A DNA stretch of 64,000 nt from Bathymodiolus brooksi (GCA_963680875.1 OY804586.1:53788203-53852202); one strand, 5' to 3'; counted from the first letter of the stretch, positions 46,001 through 61,000 are shown. Notes: a model not told the origin generated them from the letters alone. Translations and numbers: made by a program.

Positions 46001-49000
46001 CAAGAACGGTAATCAGATTTACTTCAAAATTGCACGGTATGTAGATCTTGACCTGCTGAACATTTTTGCAATTTAAACTTAACCTTTATCTCTTATAGTT
46101 TTTGAAATATAAGATGAAAAGCATTAACATTTTACAAATTTGATGAAAAAAGGGCAATAATTCCAAGATGGGTAATCAGATTTACTTCAAAATTGCAGGG
46201 TAGGTAGATCTTGACATACTGAACATGTTTGCTGTTTGCTGTTTAAACTTAACATCTATCTCTTGTAGATTTTGAAATAAAGGACGAAAAGTATTAAAAT
46301 TTTGAAAATTTGATGAAAAAAGGGAAATAACTCCAAAATGGGTAATGGGATTTATTTCAAAATTGCAGGGTGGGTAGATCTTGACATGCTGCACATTTTT
46401 GCAATTTAAACTTAACCTTTATCACTTATAGTTTTTGAAATATAAGACGAAAAGTATTAAAATTTTACAAATTTGATGAAAAAATGGCAATAACTCCAAG
46501 ATGGGTAATCAGATTTACATCAAAATTGCAGGGTGGGTAGATCATTTTTACCCCATGTCAGATTTTTGATATTAACGGTTTTTGAGTTATTACCCAAAAC
46601 CTGCAATTTTACCATATGTTCTATTTTTAGTAACAGTGGCCATGTTGGTTGGTGCACAGCATCACCGGACACAATTTTGAAACTAGATACCCTAGTGATG
46701 ATTCAGACCAAGTTTGGTTTCCTTTGGTTTGGTCTAGTACTTTCAGAGGAGAAGATTTTTGTAAAAGTTTACGACGGACGACGATGGACGCCAAGTGATG
46801 GCAATAGCTAACCAGAGGCTCTCAAGAGCCTGTATCGTTCACCTGGTTATATAAAAAACCAATTGGTCCTATGTAAAAACTATGTCCTGCAGTGGTAGTC
46901 ATCTTGGAATTACGATCAACATAAAAAACACAAAGTTTGTAAAGGACCTTCCAATGATTGATGCATAGTTTAGGTTCAATCAGTGCAATAGCTTCAGAGA
47001 AGAAGATATTTCTGTATTTTCCCGATATGGTCCTGTGTTAATACTATGACCTGTGGTGGCAGCCATCTTGGATTTCCGATCGGCATAAAAAACAGAGGAC
47101 CTTCCAATGATCATTCCTGGGCAGTTTGGTTTCAGAGAAGAAGCGTTTTGAAACATTTTTCCCATAGGGTCCAATGTTAAACAAGTCCTGCCGTAGCCGC
47201 CATTTTGAATTTCATATCAGAACAAAAAACGTAAAGTTTGTAGAGGACCATCCAATGAACATTCATGTACAGTTTGGCTTTAATCATATTTGTAGTTTCT
47301 GAGAAGAAGGCATTTGAACATTTTCCCATAGGGTCCAATGTTAATCTATGTATTGCGGTGGTGGCCATCTTGGATTTCCGATCGACATAAAAAACATAAA
47401 CTTTGTAGAGGACCTTCCAATGATCATTCCTGGGCAGTTTGGTTTCAATTGTCCAAGTGGTTTCAGAGAAGAAGCGTTTTGAAACATTTTTCCCATAGGG
47501 TCCAATGTTAAACTAAGTCCTGCCGTAGCCGCCATTTTGAATTTCATATCGGAACAAAAAACGTAAAGTTTGTAGAGGACCATCCAATGAACATTCATGT
47601 ACAGTTTGGCTTTAATCATATTTGTAGTTTCTGAGAAGAAGGCATTTGAACATTTTCCCATAGGGTCCAATGTTAATCTATGTATTGCGGTGGTGGCCAT
47701 CTTGGATTTCCGGTCGACATAAAAAACATAAACTTTGTAGAGGACCTTCCAATGATCATTCCTGGGCAGTTTGGTTTCAATTGTCCAAGTGGTTTCAGAG
47801 AAGAAGCGTTTTGAAACATTTTTCCCATAGGGTCCAGTGTTAAACTAAGTCCTGCCGTAGCCGCCATTTTGAATTTCATATCGGAACAAAAAACGTAAAG
47901 TTTGTAGAGGACCATCCAATGAACATTCATGTACAGTTTGGCTTCAATAATATTTGTAGTTTCTGAGAAGAAGGCATTTGAACATTTTCCCATAGGGTCC
48001 AATGTTAATCTATGTATTACGGTGGCGGCCATCTTGGATTTCCGATCGGCATAAAAAACATAAAATTTGTAGAGAACCTTCCAATGATCATTCCTGGGCA
48101 GTTTGGTTTCAACTGTCCTAGTGGTTTCAGAGAAGAAGCGTTTTGAAACATTTTCCCCGTGGGGTCCAATGTTAAACTAAGTCCTGCCGTAGCCGCCATT
48201 TTGAATTTCATATCGGAACAAAAAACGTAAAGTTTGTAGAGGACCATCCAATGAACATTCATGTACAGTTTGGCTTTAATAATATTTGTAGTTTCTGAGA
48301 AGAAGGCATTTGAACATTTTCCCATAGGGTCCAATGTTAATCTATGTATTGTGGTGACGGCCATCTTGGATTTCCGATCGACATAAAAAACAGAAACTTT
48401 GTAGAGGACCTTCCAATGATCATTCCTGGGCAGTTTGGTTTCAACTGTCCTAGTGGTTTCAGAGAAGAAGCGTTTTGAAACATTTTCCCATAGGGTCCAA
48501 TGTTAAACTAAGTCCTGCCGTAGCCACCATTTTGAATTTCATATCGGAACAAAAAACGTACAGTTTGTAGAGGACCATCCAATGAACATTCATGTACAGT
48601 TTGGCTTTAATCATATTTGTAGTTTCTGAGAAGAAGGCATTTGAACATTTTCCCATAGGGTCCAATGTTAATCTATGTATTGCGGTGGCGGCCATCTTGG
48701 ATTTCCGATTGACATAAAAAACATAAATTTGTAGAGGACCTTCCAATGATCATTCCTGGGCAGTTTGGTTTCAATTGTCCTAGTGGTTTCAGAGAAGAAG
48801 CGTTTTGAAACATTTTTCCCATAGGGTCCAATGTTAAACTAAGTCCTGCCGTAGCCGCCATTTTGAATTTCATACCGGAACAAAAAACGTAAAGTTTGTA
48901 GAGGACCATCCAATGAACATTCATGTACAGTTTGGACAGTTTGGCTTTAATAATATTTGTAGTTTCTGAGAAGAAGGCATTTGAACATTTTCCCATAGGG

Positions 49001-52000
49001 TCCAATGTTAATCTATGTATTGCGGTGGCGGCCATCTTGGATTTCAGATCGGCATAAAAAACATAAAATTTGTAGAGAACCTTCCAATGATCATTCCTGG
49101 GCAGTTTGGTTTCAACTGTCCTAGTGGTTTCAGAGAAGAAGCATTTTGAAACATTTTCCCCATAGGGTCCAATGTTAAACTAAGTCCTGCCGTAGCCGCC
49201 ATTTTGAATTTCATATCGGAACAAAAAACGTAAAGTTTGTAGAGGACCATCCAATGAACATTCATGTACAGTTTGGCTTTAATCATATTTGTAGTTTCTG
49301 AGAAGAAGGCATTTGAACATTTTCCCATAGGGTCCAATGTTAATCTATGTATTGCGGTGGTGGCCATCTTGGATTTCCGATCGACTTAAAAAACATAAAC
49401 TTTGTAGAGGACCTTCCAATAATCATTCCTGGGCAGTTTGGTTTCAATTGTCCAAGTGGTTTCAGAGAAGAAGCGTTTTGAAACATTTTTCCCATAGGGT
49501 CCAATGTTAAACTAAGTCCTGCCGTAGCCGCCATTTTGAATTTCATATCGGAACAAAAAACGTAAAGTTTGTAGAGGACCATCCAATGAACATTCATGTA
49601 CAGTTTGGCTTCAATAATATTTGTAGTTTCTGAGAAGAAGGCATTTGAATATTTTCCCATAGGGTCAAATGTTAATCTATGTCCTGCGGTGGCAGCCATC
49701 TTGGATTTCCGATCGGCATAAAAAACAGAAACTTTGTAGAGGACCTTCCAATGATCATTCCTGGGCAGTTTGGTTTCAACTGTCCAAGTGGTTTCAGAGA
49801 AGAAGCATTTTGAAACATTTTTCCCATAGGGTCCAATGTTAAACTAAGTCCTGCCGTAGCCGCCATTTTGAATTTCATATCGGAACAAAAAACCTTGAGA
49901 TTGTAGAAGACCGTCCAATGAACATTCATGTACAGTTTGGCTTTAATCATATTTGTAGTTTCTGAAAAGAAGGCATTTGAACATTTTCCCATAGGGTCCA
50001 ATGTTAATCTATGTCCTGCGATGGTGGCCATCTTGGATTTCCGATCGTCATAAAAAACAGAAACTTGGTAAAGGACATTCCAATGATCATTCATTTACAG
50101 TTTGGGTTCAGTCAGTTCATTAGTTTCAGAGAAGAAGATCTTTGAAATTTCAGCCAATCAGAGCATATTATTGGCCCTGGCAGCCATATTGAATATCCGA
50201 CTGGAACGAAAAACAGTAACTTTGTAGAGGACCATCCAAGGAACATTCCTGCTAAGTTTGGTTCCAATCGGCCAAGTGGTTTCGGAGAAGAAGCTTGAAA
50301 TGTGAAAAGTTTACAGACAACAGACGACGGACGACGGACGCCAAGTGATGGCAATAGTTCACATGGACCTTTGGTCCAGGTGAACTAAAAATGCATAATG
50401 TGTTATTTTTCAAGAAGTAGACTTTCCTTTATCTGAACAGTGATAATAAATTGTACATTTTAAAAACCAAGGGAAGCAACGTTAACCCCTTTCATGCCCC
50501 TGTTCCTGGTGTAATATAAACAGGCTATAAATTCTGGATAAAAGAATATAAATAACTATATATAAATACATCTATTATACAAGATAGGTACATTCTCAGA
50601 ATCAATATCATTCTATTACAGTAGACCCCTCTTATATACAAGGCCACCCCCTTCTCATTTTCAGCCATATCATGGCGAGAACAAGTTATTTTCAATGAGA
50701 CGATGATGAAGTCCACTTTGTACTAGACCAACATGTTAAGTTGGACGTTTATAGTGCTAGCTCACTGAAACAACAGTCCGCGGGTAGACATGTCGCTCCA
50801 CTCAGACACATTATTCTGGTTCCGAGTCAACTAGTCTTTGCTCTTTTTCCTTAATGCTGCGTGCTTAGCAGAGAAGCAACAAATACCAATTTTATAGTCT
50901 TTGGTTTGACCCGAGCTGGGCTCGAACCCATGATCTACTGCACTTGAGGCCTACAAAATCTAGATAAATACCAGTTGTGAAAACTAATTTTATGAATATA
51001 TTATTGGTGCATAAATTAATAATTAAGGTATACACTGAGAAAGGTAGATTGCTTTAAAGGTTAATTTTCTATTAGAATTCCTGATTTCATAAACATTCTA
51101 CAGAAGAAACATGAATGAATTATATTGCTCTAAAGGTTAATTTTCTATTAGAATTTCATACCTCATAAATATTCTACAGAAGAAAAATGAATGAATTATC
51201 CACCCATTAATATTCTTAAGAGTGTTTATGTTCTGTCAAAATCTGTCTTAGACATTTATTACATCTGTTAACCTGTAACAAATGTACAGTAATCTCCCTT
51301 TAATAAGGCCGACCCCTTCTACAATGGAGGGTTAGGGTTAGAGTGTTTAACACCACTTTCAACAATATTTCAGCTATATCGTGGCGGTCAGTTTTATTGG
51401 TGGAGGAAACCACCAACCAGTCACAAGTCACTGACAAACTTGATCACATAATGTTGTATCGAGTACACCTCGCCATGAATGGCATTCGAACTCACAACAT
51501 TAGTGGTGATAGGCACTGATTGCATAGGTAGTTGTATATCCAACTACCATACGATCGCGACCATAACAACTCCAATGTTGGTCTAGTACGAAGGAGATAT
51601 CATCATCATTCATCTAAATGTTCTCGCCATGATATTGCTGAAAAATTGCTCATTTGGCATTAAACAACAATGACTCACTCGCTCTAACAATGCCTTATTA
51701 GATGGAGCTCACCTCTTAATGAGAACAATTTAGTACTATTTTACTATCTCTTTGCATCTGAAATCTGGCCTAAGAGAGGTGGTCTTATAAGAGAGGTGGT
51801 CATATAAGAGAGGTGGTCTTATAAGAGAGGTGGTCATATAAGAGAGGTGGTCTTATAAGAGAGGTGGTCTTATAAGAGAGGTGGTCTTATAAGAGATAAA
51901 CTACTATATAACATACATTTTTACTTTAAAACAACCATAGTCTAAAACAAATACTGACATGCTACATATATAGATTATATAAAAAAAAAGGCTGCATGCT

Positions 52001-55000
52001 ACAGATCCATACAGAAAATAATACATGAGAAAGGCAAGAGTTAGCTCATTGGGACAATGTATGAGAGTGGCGAGAGTTAGTTGATTGGAAAAAAACACCT
52101 GTATTTGTACAGGTATCATGTAAACTATTTTATAATTACCTCCTGGTCAAAATTGAGATGAGTTCAAGATGAGTTCAAAGTTCAAAGTTCAAAATTCAAA
52201 AGTTTTATTTAATGTTGGTACAAACACAATCTAATTAAAATTCTAATATGACGTCCTTCAAACGCTTTGAGTCCAAACCTGTGGTAAAAATAATATATAC
52301 CTACACCCATTGTAATTTATGACGTCATCGACAATTTATAACGATATTTTACCAATTTTTACATATTAGAATCTAAATAATTCATGGAAGCCATATGTAT
52401 ATATTGTTTTTACCACGGGTAGACCTTTATGTCAGCTTTTTACCCCTCGCTTAGGCTCGGGGTAAAACTTTGTGACATAAAGGCCTACTACCCGTGGTCA
52501 AAACAATATATACATATGGCTTCCATTACTATTTCTTAATTAAATGTTTGTTGTATCTTTTTTCCTTTTTTTCCTTCTAAAGTGATATGCTAACATCTAA
52601 TGACACCACTGTATGGGGTCATTTTAGGGTTCACATTTTCAACCGACCTATCAGTGATGAGCTTACTAAATACTATAGGTATCAAACCCGAGTACATGCC
52701 AAGAGCTGCTGTCAAATTGGTCAATATATTTAACTGTCTTGCATATGATTGGATGGTTAAATATAAAGGAATGATTTATACATGACATGACCCCATTCAG
52801 GATGTTGTTGATTGTTAGTGTATCACCATGGGAATAAAAAATACAAATACAACAATAATCGAATGTTAATTAAACTTAGTCATACAAGTATTTTTTTGGT
52901 AGTTTGCTTTATTGCTTAAGAATTTATATTATTTTCTCAAGGCATGACAATAATAAGTTTAAATTTGTGCAAGGAATTTTCTCTACACAAAATGATAGCT
53001 GATGATCCTTATGGGTCCCCCCTTTTAGGTCGCAAATCAAAGATGTCTTCTTTATGGTCACTTTTTAAGGGTTGAAGGTCTGACACTACATATGAACTTA
53101 GTCATACAAGTATTTTTTACTTTCACTTTTAAACTACTTCAAATGATAGATATCTTCAAAATGTCTAAGGTCAGGTGATAGAAAAGATCTTCAGGAGTCT
53201 CGCAATTATTTTCAGATAACTGAAATGACTTGCACCCCCCGATTAGTATTCCTTTTGGTCACATGTTCAGTAAAACAACCTTTGATTGGTTGGCCATGTT
53301 TAGTAAAACAACTTTTGATTGGTTGATCATGCTCAGTAAAACAACCTTTGATTGGTTGTTCATGCTTAGTAAAACAAATTTTGATTGGTTGACCATTTTT
53401 AGTAAAACAACTTTTGATTGGTTGATAATGTTATCTCTTGCATCTCCATGTATTTATTTCTGAAGAAAAAAGCCAAAAATAAAGACCTACCAATGCAGCC
53501 TTTTGGAATGTTACCTAAAATAGTACAAAATTAATCCATTATATCTATATGTTAGATAAAATTAAACAATAGGCTTCTTGCACTTTCCTGATTTTATTCT
53601 AAAATTATATGTTTTTCATAAGTTATTTCCCTTACAATGACCAAAATGGTACCCGGTCTAGCTAGCATGAGCAATAGAAAGGACCATGAATTTTAGAACA
53701 ATTTTCTTATAATTGGTAGAATTTTTTTTTATTGCAAATAGAAAGTTTGCAAGTTTTTACAAAATTAAAATTATGAACATATTGGAAAAAAATATATGTT
53801 ATTTTCATTGAACATTGCATGAATGAGGACCCCTTTCTCCATCTTAAAGGGAAACAATTACTGTAAAACATATAATTTTAGAATCAAAAGTCGTAAATCT
53901 GTAAATGGTCGATTCCTCCACATTAACTACAAGTAAAAAACCTGGAAAAACCATTAAAATAATATTTGTAGTTGGTTTACTTTTCTAGACTATACCTTAC
54001 CTGTAACTTACTAAAAATCATAGGGGGGAGGTAGGATTATGGAGTTATGGAATTTAATGCCTCTCTCAACAATATTTCAGCTATATCATGGCGGTCAGCT
54101 TTATTGGTGGAGGAAACCGGAGCACCTGGAGATAACCACTGACCTGCCGTAAGTCACTGACAAACTTAATCACATAATGTTGTATCGAGAACACCTCGTC
54201 ATGAGCGGGATTCGATATCACAAGTCATAGGAAACATTCAAAATCCATTATTTTGGACATTTGTCAAAGTACAAACTGTGAACGGGTAAACTATATATCA
54301 AAATCAATATTTACTTAAATTTTGTCATATAAACATTTGTAGTACTAACAAGGTGTTTCTGTAGAAAATCACTGATGGCTGGTGATTTTATGGTGTATCA
54401 CTGAGAAAGTGGGTGAAACACCAACAAATCACATCCTGTTTATTTAATAGAAATACACTGTCATGTCCAATCACTATAGAAACACAGTGTTCTACTGTGA
54501 TTCACTGATGTCAGAACATAGTGTTATCCAACACAAACACCTTGCATGGTGCCCACAGATGACAGGGACTGTCGTGGTCGTGATTGCCTATCACCATTAA
54601 AGTTGTGAGTTCGAATCCTGATCATGGTGAGGTGTACTCAATACAACTTTATGTAATAAAGTTTGACAATGATTTGTGGCAGGTCTGTGGTTTTCACCGG
54701 GTACTCCAGTTTCCTCCACATATAAAACTGACCGTCACGATACAACTGAAAATTATTGTTGAAAATGGCATTAAACACCATACCCCTAACTCCTATATGA
54801 TGTAAGACTACAGTGTTTTCCAAGAAAAACACCTTGTTAGTCCTTTGAATATAGATTGACAAACAACAGTAGCAATTTAACTGCCTTTTCTGTAGCATTT
54901 TAGTGCCTTTTCTGTAGCAATTTTAGTGCTTTTTCTGTAGCAATTTTAGTGCTGTTTTGTGAAGTATTTTTTTTTGTGTTTTTTCTGTAGCAATGTTAGT

Positions 55001-58000
55001 GCATTTTCTATAGAAATTTTAGTGCCATTTTCTGTAGAAATTTTAGTGCCTTTTTCTGTAGCAATTTTTGTGTATTTTCTGTTGCAATTTTTGTGCATTT
55101 TCTGTAGCAATATTAGTGCATCTTTCTGTAGCAATTTTGGTGTCTTTAGTTTCACATACAGGTATATTGATGACGTTTTATCTATCAATAATTCTAGATT
55201 TGCAGAATTTCTTCTATTGATATATCAAATATATCCTCCAGAGCTGGAAGTTAAAGAGACCACAGATACCGCTTCGTCCGCATCATTTTTGGACTTATAC
55301 CTCGAATTTGACGACAGTGGTCAAATCAGTACTAAAATTTATGATAAATGGGTCAACTTCAATTTTAAGATCATAAATATTTTCCAAATATGTGCAGCAA
55401 TATACCAGCTTCTCCTGCATATGGTGTTTTCATCTTGCAATTGATTCGTTATGCAAGGGCCAGTAGCAATTATTCTGATTTCCTGAAACGTCATCTTCAT
55501 CTGAGAAACAGGCTACTGGACTAGGGCTATAAAAAGATTCGCCTTATTCGATCTCTTAAAAAGTTTATATTCTGATACCAAGATCTTGTCGAAATATATT
55601 CCGTCTCTACAGAAAAGATTATAAACGATGGATTTTCATATAGTGAAAATGTATAAAGATAAGGTTTCAACAAAAATGTCAAAAATATTTTTTTTATCAA
55701 TGTGTGACGTAAAAGTCTTTTTGACATTTACTTCACTGAGTTTGGCGCTGATTTGACAACTGTTTTACATGTTTTGTTCAAGTATTGTTGTAAATACTGT
55801 TATAGTGACAGCCGGAAACTTTGAGCCGTAATGAAAGGGGGAGGTTTGGCGTTTTAAAATCTGATTCAACCCACCATTTCTTTAGAAATGCCTGACGGTC
55901 TCACTACTACCAAGTCAGGGTCATTACGGTTTTCACAGTTTTCCGGTTGTTGACTGATTTTGTCCGTTTATGAGTTTTGACTTTCCCTTTGTTAGATTGT
56001 TCGGAGTTCGGTAATTTTGTCATTACCCTTATTCAGTTGCAATTTTTTTGGTGCATTTTCTGTAACAATATTAGTGCATTTTCTGTAGCAAGCAATTTTA
56101 GCATATTTTCTGTAGCAATATTAGTGCATATTCCGTAACATTTTCACACAGTAAAAATGTTTAAGACACCCATCAAAGCAACTGATTAAAGTGTGTCATG
56201 CCTGGGTTTCATGAATGTTTTAATGGACCAGACTTAAGTAGAAGCCATATAGAACAAGAATGACACAGACTTCTTGATCAGGAAACTATGACTGCTTTTT
56301 CACTATATGTCTACATGAATTGTCATATTTTCCAGGAACAAAATAATGCAATATGATTAAAATCACATCTATTGTTGCTCCTCTATATTGATATGTCACG
56401 GCATAGGAGATCTGAAGAAACCACAGGCACTCGTGGCACGGACCACCCCCTTTTTCTAACTTTCTGTTTACAAATTTATTTTCAATAAAATTTCTTTATT
56501 TCTTTATTATTTCATCTCTTTTTCCTTATTTTAACTTGTTCGTGTCAATATTCATACAATCTTATGTTAACATCAAATTGCATGTGTCGACCCTATTAGA
56601 TACTAATAATACACAAGGCATGCAACTCAGCAGGTTGAAAATAAATTTGTAAACAGAAAGTTAGAAAAAGAGGGGCGGTCTGTGCCACGAGCGCCTATGG
56701 AAGAAACCACATTACGGCTTACATGCGAGTGACCCCATGTCATGAATATTTAATGATATGATAAATGTTGGTTATTACTTTTTTCGACTAATCAGATTGC
56801 CCCTAGCAAACAAAGGTTTCATTTAAATCAAAATGCTGCTGTCAGTCTTCTCAGCGCCATTTTAATCAGAGGTTCAAAGTCATCACATAAGGCCACTTGA
56901 ATATGACTCATAATGGAATTTCTTTAGATCTCACATGCCAAGTTGAGCTAATAACTAGATGTGTCGGAACAACACGAATATCCCCGCCATGAATATTAAG
57001 GAGGCTCGAAACGAATTTCAAAGTTGATCTGTAACTTATGGTTATACACCCTCATACCAAAAATCAAGTCAATATCTCAAATCATAGTGAAATAAAGTGG
57101 TGACAACTAAATATTTGGCCAAATTTCGAAGTCCAAGAGCCATAACTCGGCCAAAAATCATTGGACCGGAACGAAATGTAAACTTGATCTGTAACTCGTC
57201 ATTATACACTCACATACCAAAAATCAAGTCAATATCTCCAAGCATAGCGAAAAAAGTGGTGACAACTAAATATTTTTGCCAAATTTCAAAATCCAAGGGC
57301 CATAACTCGGCCAAAAATCATTGGACCGGAATGAAATGTAAACTTGATCTATAACTCATCATTATACACTCATATACCAAACATCAAGTCAATATATCCA
57401 AGCATAGCGAAAAAAAGTGGTGACAACTAAATATTTGGCCAAATTTCAAAGTCCAAGGGCCATAATTCGGCGAAATATCATTGGACCGGAACGAAACGTA
57501 AACTTGATCTGTGACTTATCATTATATACCCACATACCAAATATCAAGTCAATATTTCAAAGCATAGCGATAAAAAGTGGTCGCAACTGTTTTATTTCGG
57601 AATTACGGACATGGATAACACTATACATGTACGTCCAGGCCACTTAGTGGCGGGGGGCATAAAAAAAAAAGATTAGATGTCCAGGGCTCACGTTAGAGGG
57701 CAATTCGAGCGAAGAAGTCGCCTTGTGGAGGTTTACTTTGCTTTCTCATGTCTTAGCGACAGAAAAGACGATTCTCAACTGGAAATCCTAAAAGAAAACT
57801 TTATTACAATAAAATCAACTCAAACAATAATCTACCATAAATATTAAATATCTTAGAAGATGAATTACATGAATAGCTAATATACACATGGAAATCAACA
57901 ACGTAAAAAAAATTTGTGGACATTTTGGTCATAGAAGAAACCGATTCTTTTTCTGTTACCAATGAATTACAATATTTCTCCATCCTCAATAATTAAATTT

Positions 58001-61000
58001 TCAAATACAATTTCTAAATCTTGAGCTTTTAAATTGAAAATGAAACTATCGAGAGTTGAGAAATATCGTAGTCAACTGGCGGTTTACTGGTAACAGAAAG
58101 AGAATCTATAAATCTGAGAGTCTTCCAGGATATTTACCAAAGTTAGAATTCAAAAATTTTGATTTCAATTTGTTTCTCGTCACACACAGCTACTGTTCTT
58201 CTGGTTCAATAAATGTATGGGTCCAAAACAAAACAAAAAAAGTTGGAATTCAAATAATTAGGATCTTAAAATAAAGACTGTAAAAATTTGGTGAGAATCT
58301 GTCAAAGAATCAATGTTAGATCAAACACAATCAATAATTCTCAAAATTAACAGTGTTTCACTGAAAAACCCCCCCCCCAAATATTTCACCACAAAAAAGT
58401 ATTCCGATATCACTCATTTTCTAACTTAATTTTCTATGGGTTCTGTTTTTTGATATTTTGAGCCCTATTGCAATTAAATTTTAATCCAGATTTGACAGAC
58501 ACTAAGCATCTAATCGTAAAATCGTTGAAACAAAGGCAAAATTGATAAGAGAGTCATTATGATATGATTTTGACTAATTTAAATACAGTTGTTGTGTCAG
58601 AGTCAAAATGACTGACGATTTATTCGTGATTAATTTTGCTACAGTATTACGATCATCGGACCAATGTTGAACTTTAAGGTATATCAGGCTACAATTTATC
58701 TGAGGTTCGACTGAATAACCCTTCCTTCCTGCGATCGGACCAATGTTGAACTTTAAGGTATATCAGGCTACAACTTATCTGAGGTTCGACTGAATAACCC
58801 TTCCTTCCTGCGATCGGACCAATGTTGAACTTTAAGGTATATCAGGCTACAACTTATCTGAGGTTCGACTGAATAACCCTTCCTTCCTGCGATCGGACCA
58901 ATGTTGAACTTTAAGGTATATCAGGCTACAACTTATCTGAGGTTCGACTGAATAACCCTTCCTTTCTGCGATCGGACCAAAGTTTAACTTTAAGGTATAT
59001 CAGGCTACAACTTATCTGAGGTTCGACTGAATAACCCTTCCTTTCTGCGATCGGACCAATGTTGAACTTTAAGGTATATCAGGCTACAACTTATCTGAGG
59101 TTCGACTGAATAACCCTTCCTTTCTGCGATCGGACCAAAGTTTAACTTTAGGTATCTCAAGGAGGAACAACTTATCTGAGGTTCGACTGAATAACCCTCT
59201 CTCCCAAAAAATAATAAAACCCTCTAAATATCTCTATACGTATACATCATGACGTCAATTCTGTTAAATTTTATGAAGCTGTGCAGAAATACAATGACAT
59301 TTAACAGGAAACGGATTAATATAAGCATACATACTTTTTTCCATATCCCTTTTAATTATTCGTTAATTATTTTATATAATTTCTTGTAACTTCCAAAACG
59401 TTCAAAAGGTATTCGGTCACTGTAATTTTTTACTAACGGCATATATTTTATATAAAACCATCTTTTTCAAAACATTATTACAAAGTCAATTCTTGTTCGA
59501 TTTTAATGAATTTTAACCAACAAAGGCAGAATTAAATGTAATTTAATTTACACTGTAATTTCAGCATAATTTTATAATCTAAGAATTTTAAAGAGTTTAC
59601 AAGTTAAACACAAAACTAAATTTTGAACGTCAAAAACACAATACAATGTTAGTATTTTTAAAGACAAATAATTTAAGTTTGTGTTTTAAATTGTGAATAT
59701 TTAAAATCTGTGCTTCAAAAAAATATTTTAAAATAATTGCAGAAAACTATATATGTTCTCGCTTTTGTTTGCAAGTCTCTGTATATATAGTATGAATTAA
59801 TTAATAAAACATGCTTACAGGAAAGAGTTATTCATGTGTAGGTAGCATAAAACTACTGAACAGGAACACAAATTTCTACCTCTTGAAAAAATATTATTGC
59901 AAAAAAGACTGACTTTTGTATGACTTTTATGAAAATATCTACATCTACAAATATTATTGCAATAAAGACTGACTTTTGTATGATCTTTCTGAAAATATCT
60001 ACATCTTGAAAAAAAAATGTCTTATTGCAACAAAGACTGACTTTTTGTGTAAATTTTGGTTGGAAAAATCTTTTAATATTTAAAAGACCTATATTTTAAT
60101 TTTTACTCTAGAATTAAAATATAGATATCTAATTTGATAATGTGCACAACACATTTTTCTAAAAAAAAAAAAGAAGAAATATGGAAAAATTGTCATAAGC
60201 ATGCCATAAAATTTTCTATAGCATGCCATACGTGTCAATTTTAGTTGCTTTTGGGTGGATTTCATTTGGGCAGATTTCCAAAATTGTTGTTTTTTTCATT
60301 TGAGCGAAAATTTATATTTCATTTTGGCGGATTTTATTTTCAGTTAAGACAGTAGATATTCAGAATTTGCAGATTACATGTTTTTAATTGAATAGACACA
60401 TTTTATTTAAGTGAAAGCTATGTTCTTAATGAGTTTTATCTTTTATAACCTAATTAATAAAGCTAATATTTTTAGAATTTTGTTTAAATTGATGTAGGAC
60501 CATACAGGTAAAAACTATTAAAATCCACTCTTTTGATATGATAGACTCAGATCAGCGTCCAGACTCAAATCGGCATCCATTACTCAAATCGGCATCCACT
60601 GACGTCATTATCTCAAATCAGCATCCACTGACGTCATTATCTCAAATCGGCATCCACTGACGTCATTATCTCAAATCAGCATCCACTGACGTCATTATCT
60701 CAAATCAGCATCCACTGACGTCATTATCTCAAATCGGCATCCACTGACGTCATTATCTCAAATCAGCGTCCACTGACGTCATTATCTCAAATCAGCATCC
60801 ACTGATGTCATTATCTCAAATCAGCATCCACTGACATCATTATCTCAAATCGGCATCCACTGACGTCATTATCTCAAATCGGCATCCACTGACATCATTA
60901 TCTCAAATCGGCATCCACTGACGTCATTATCTCAAATCGGCATCCACTGACGTCATTATCTCAAATCTGCATCCTTTCCAAATTCTCAGATCTATGGCCA

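Noticed and set aside
46980..50094. The same protein-like frames on the - strand
   Set aside because: Inverted copy of the same satellite (element H3).
53230..53463. 77-codon frame with FSKTTFDWL repeats
   Set aside because: 33-bp minisatellite translation.
54959..55140. N-terminal part of the 161-codon frame before YIDD
   Set aside because: It is minisatellite translation fused by chance to the retroelement fragment.
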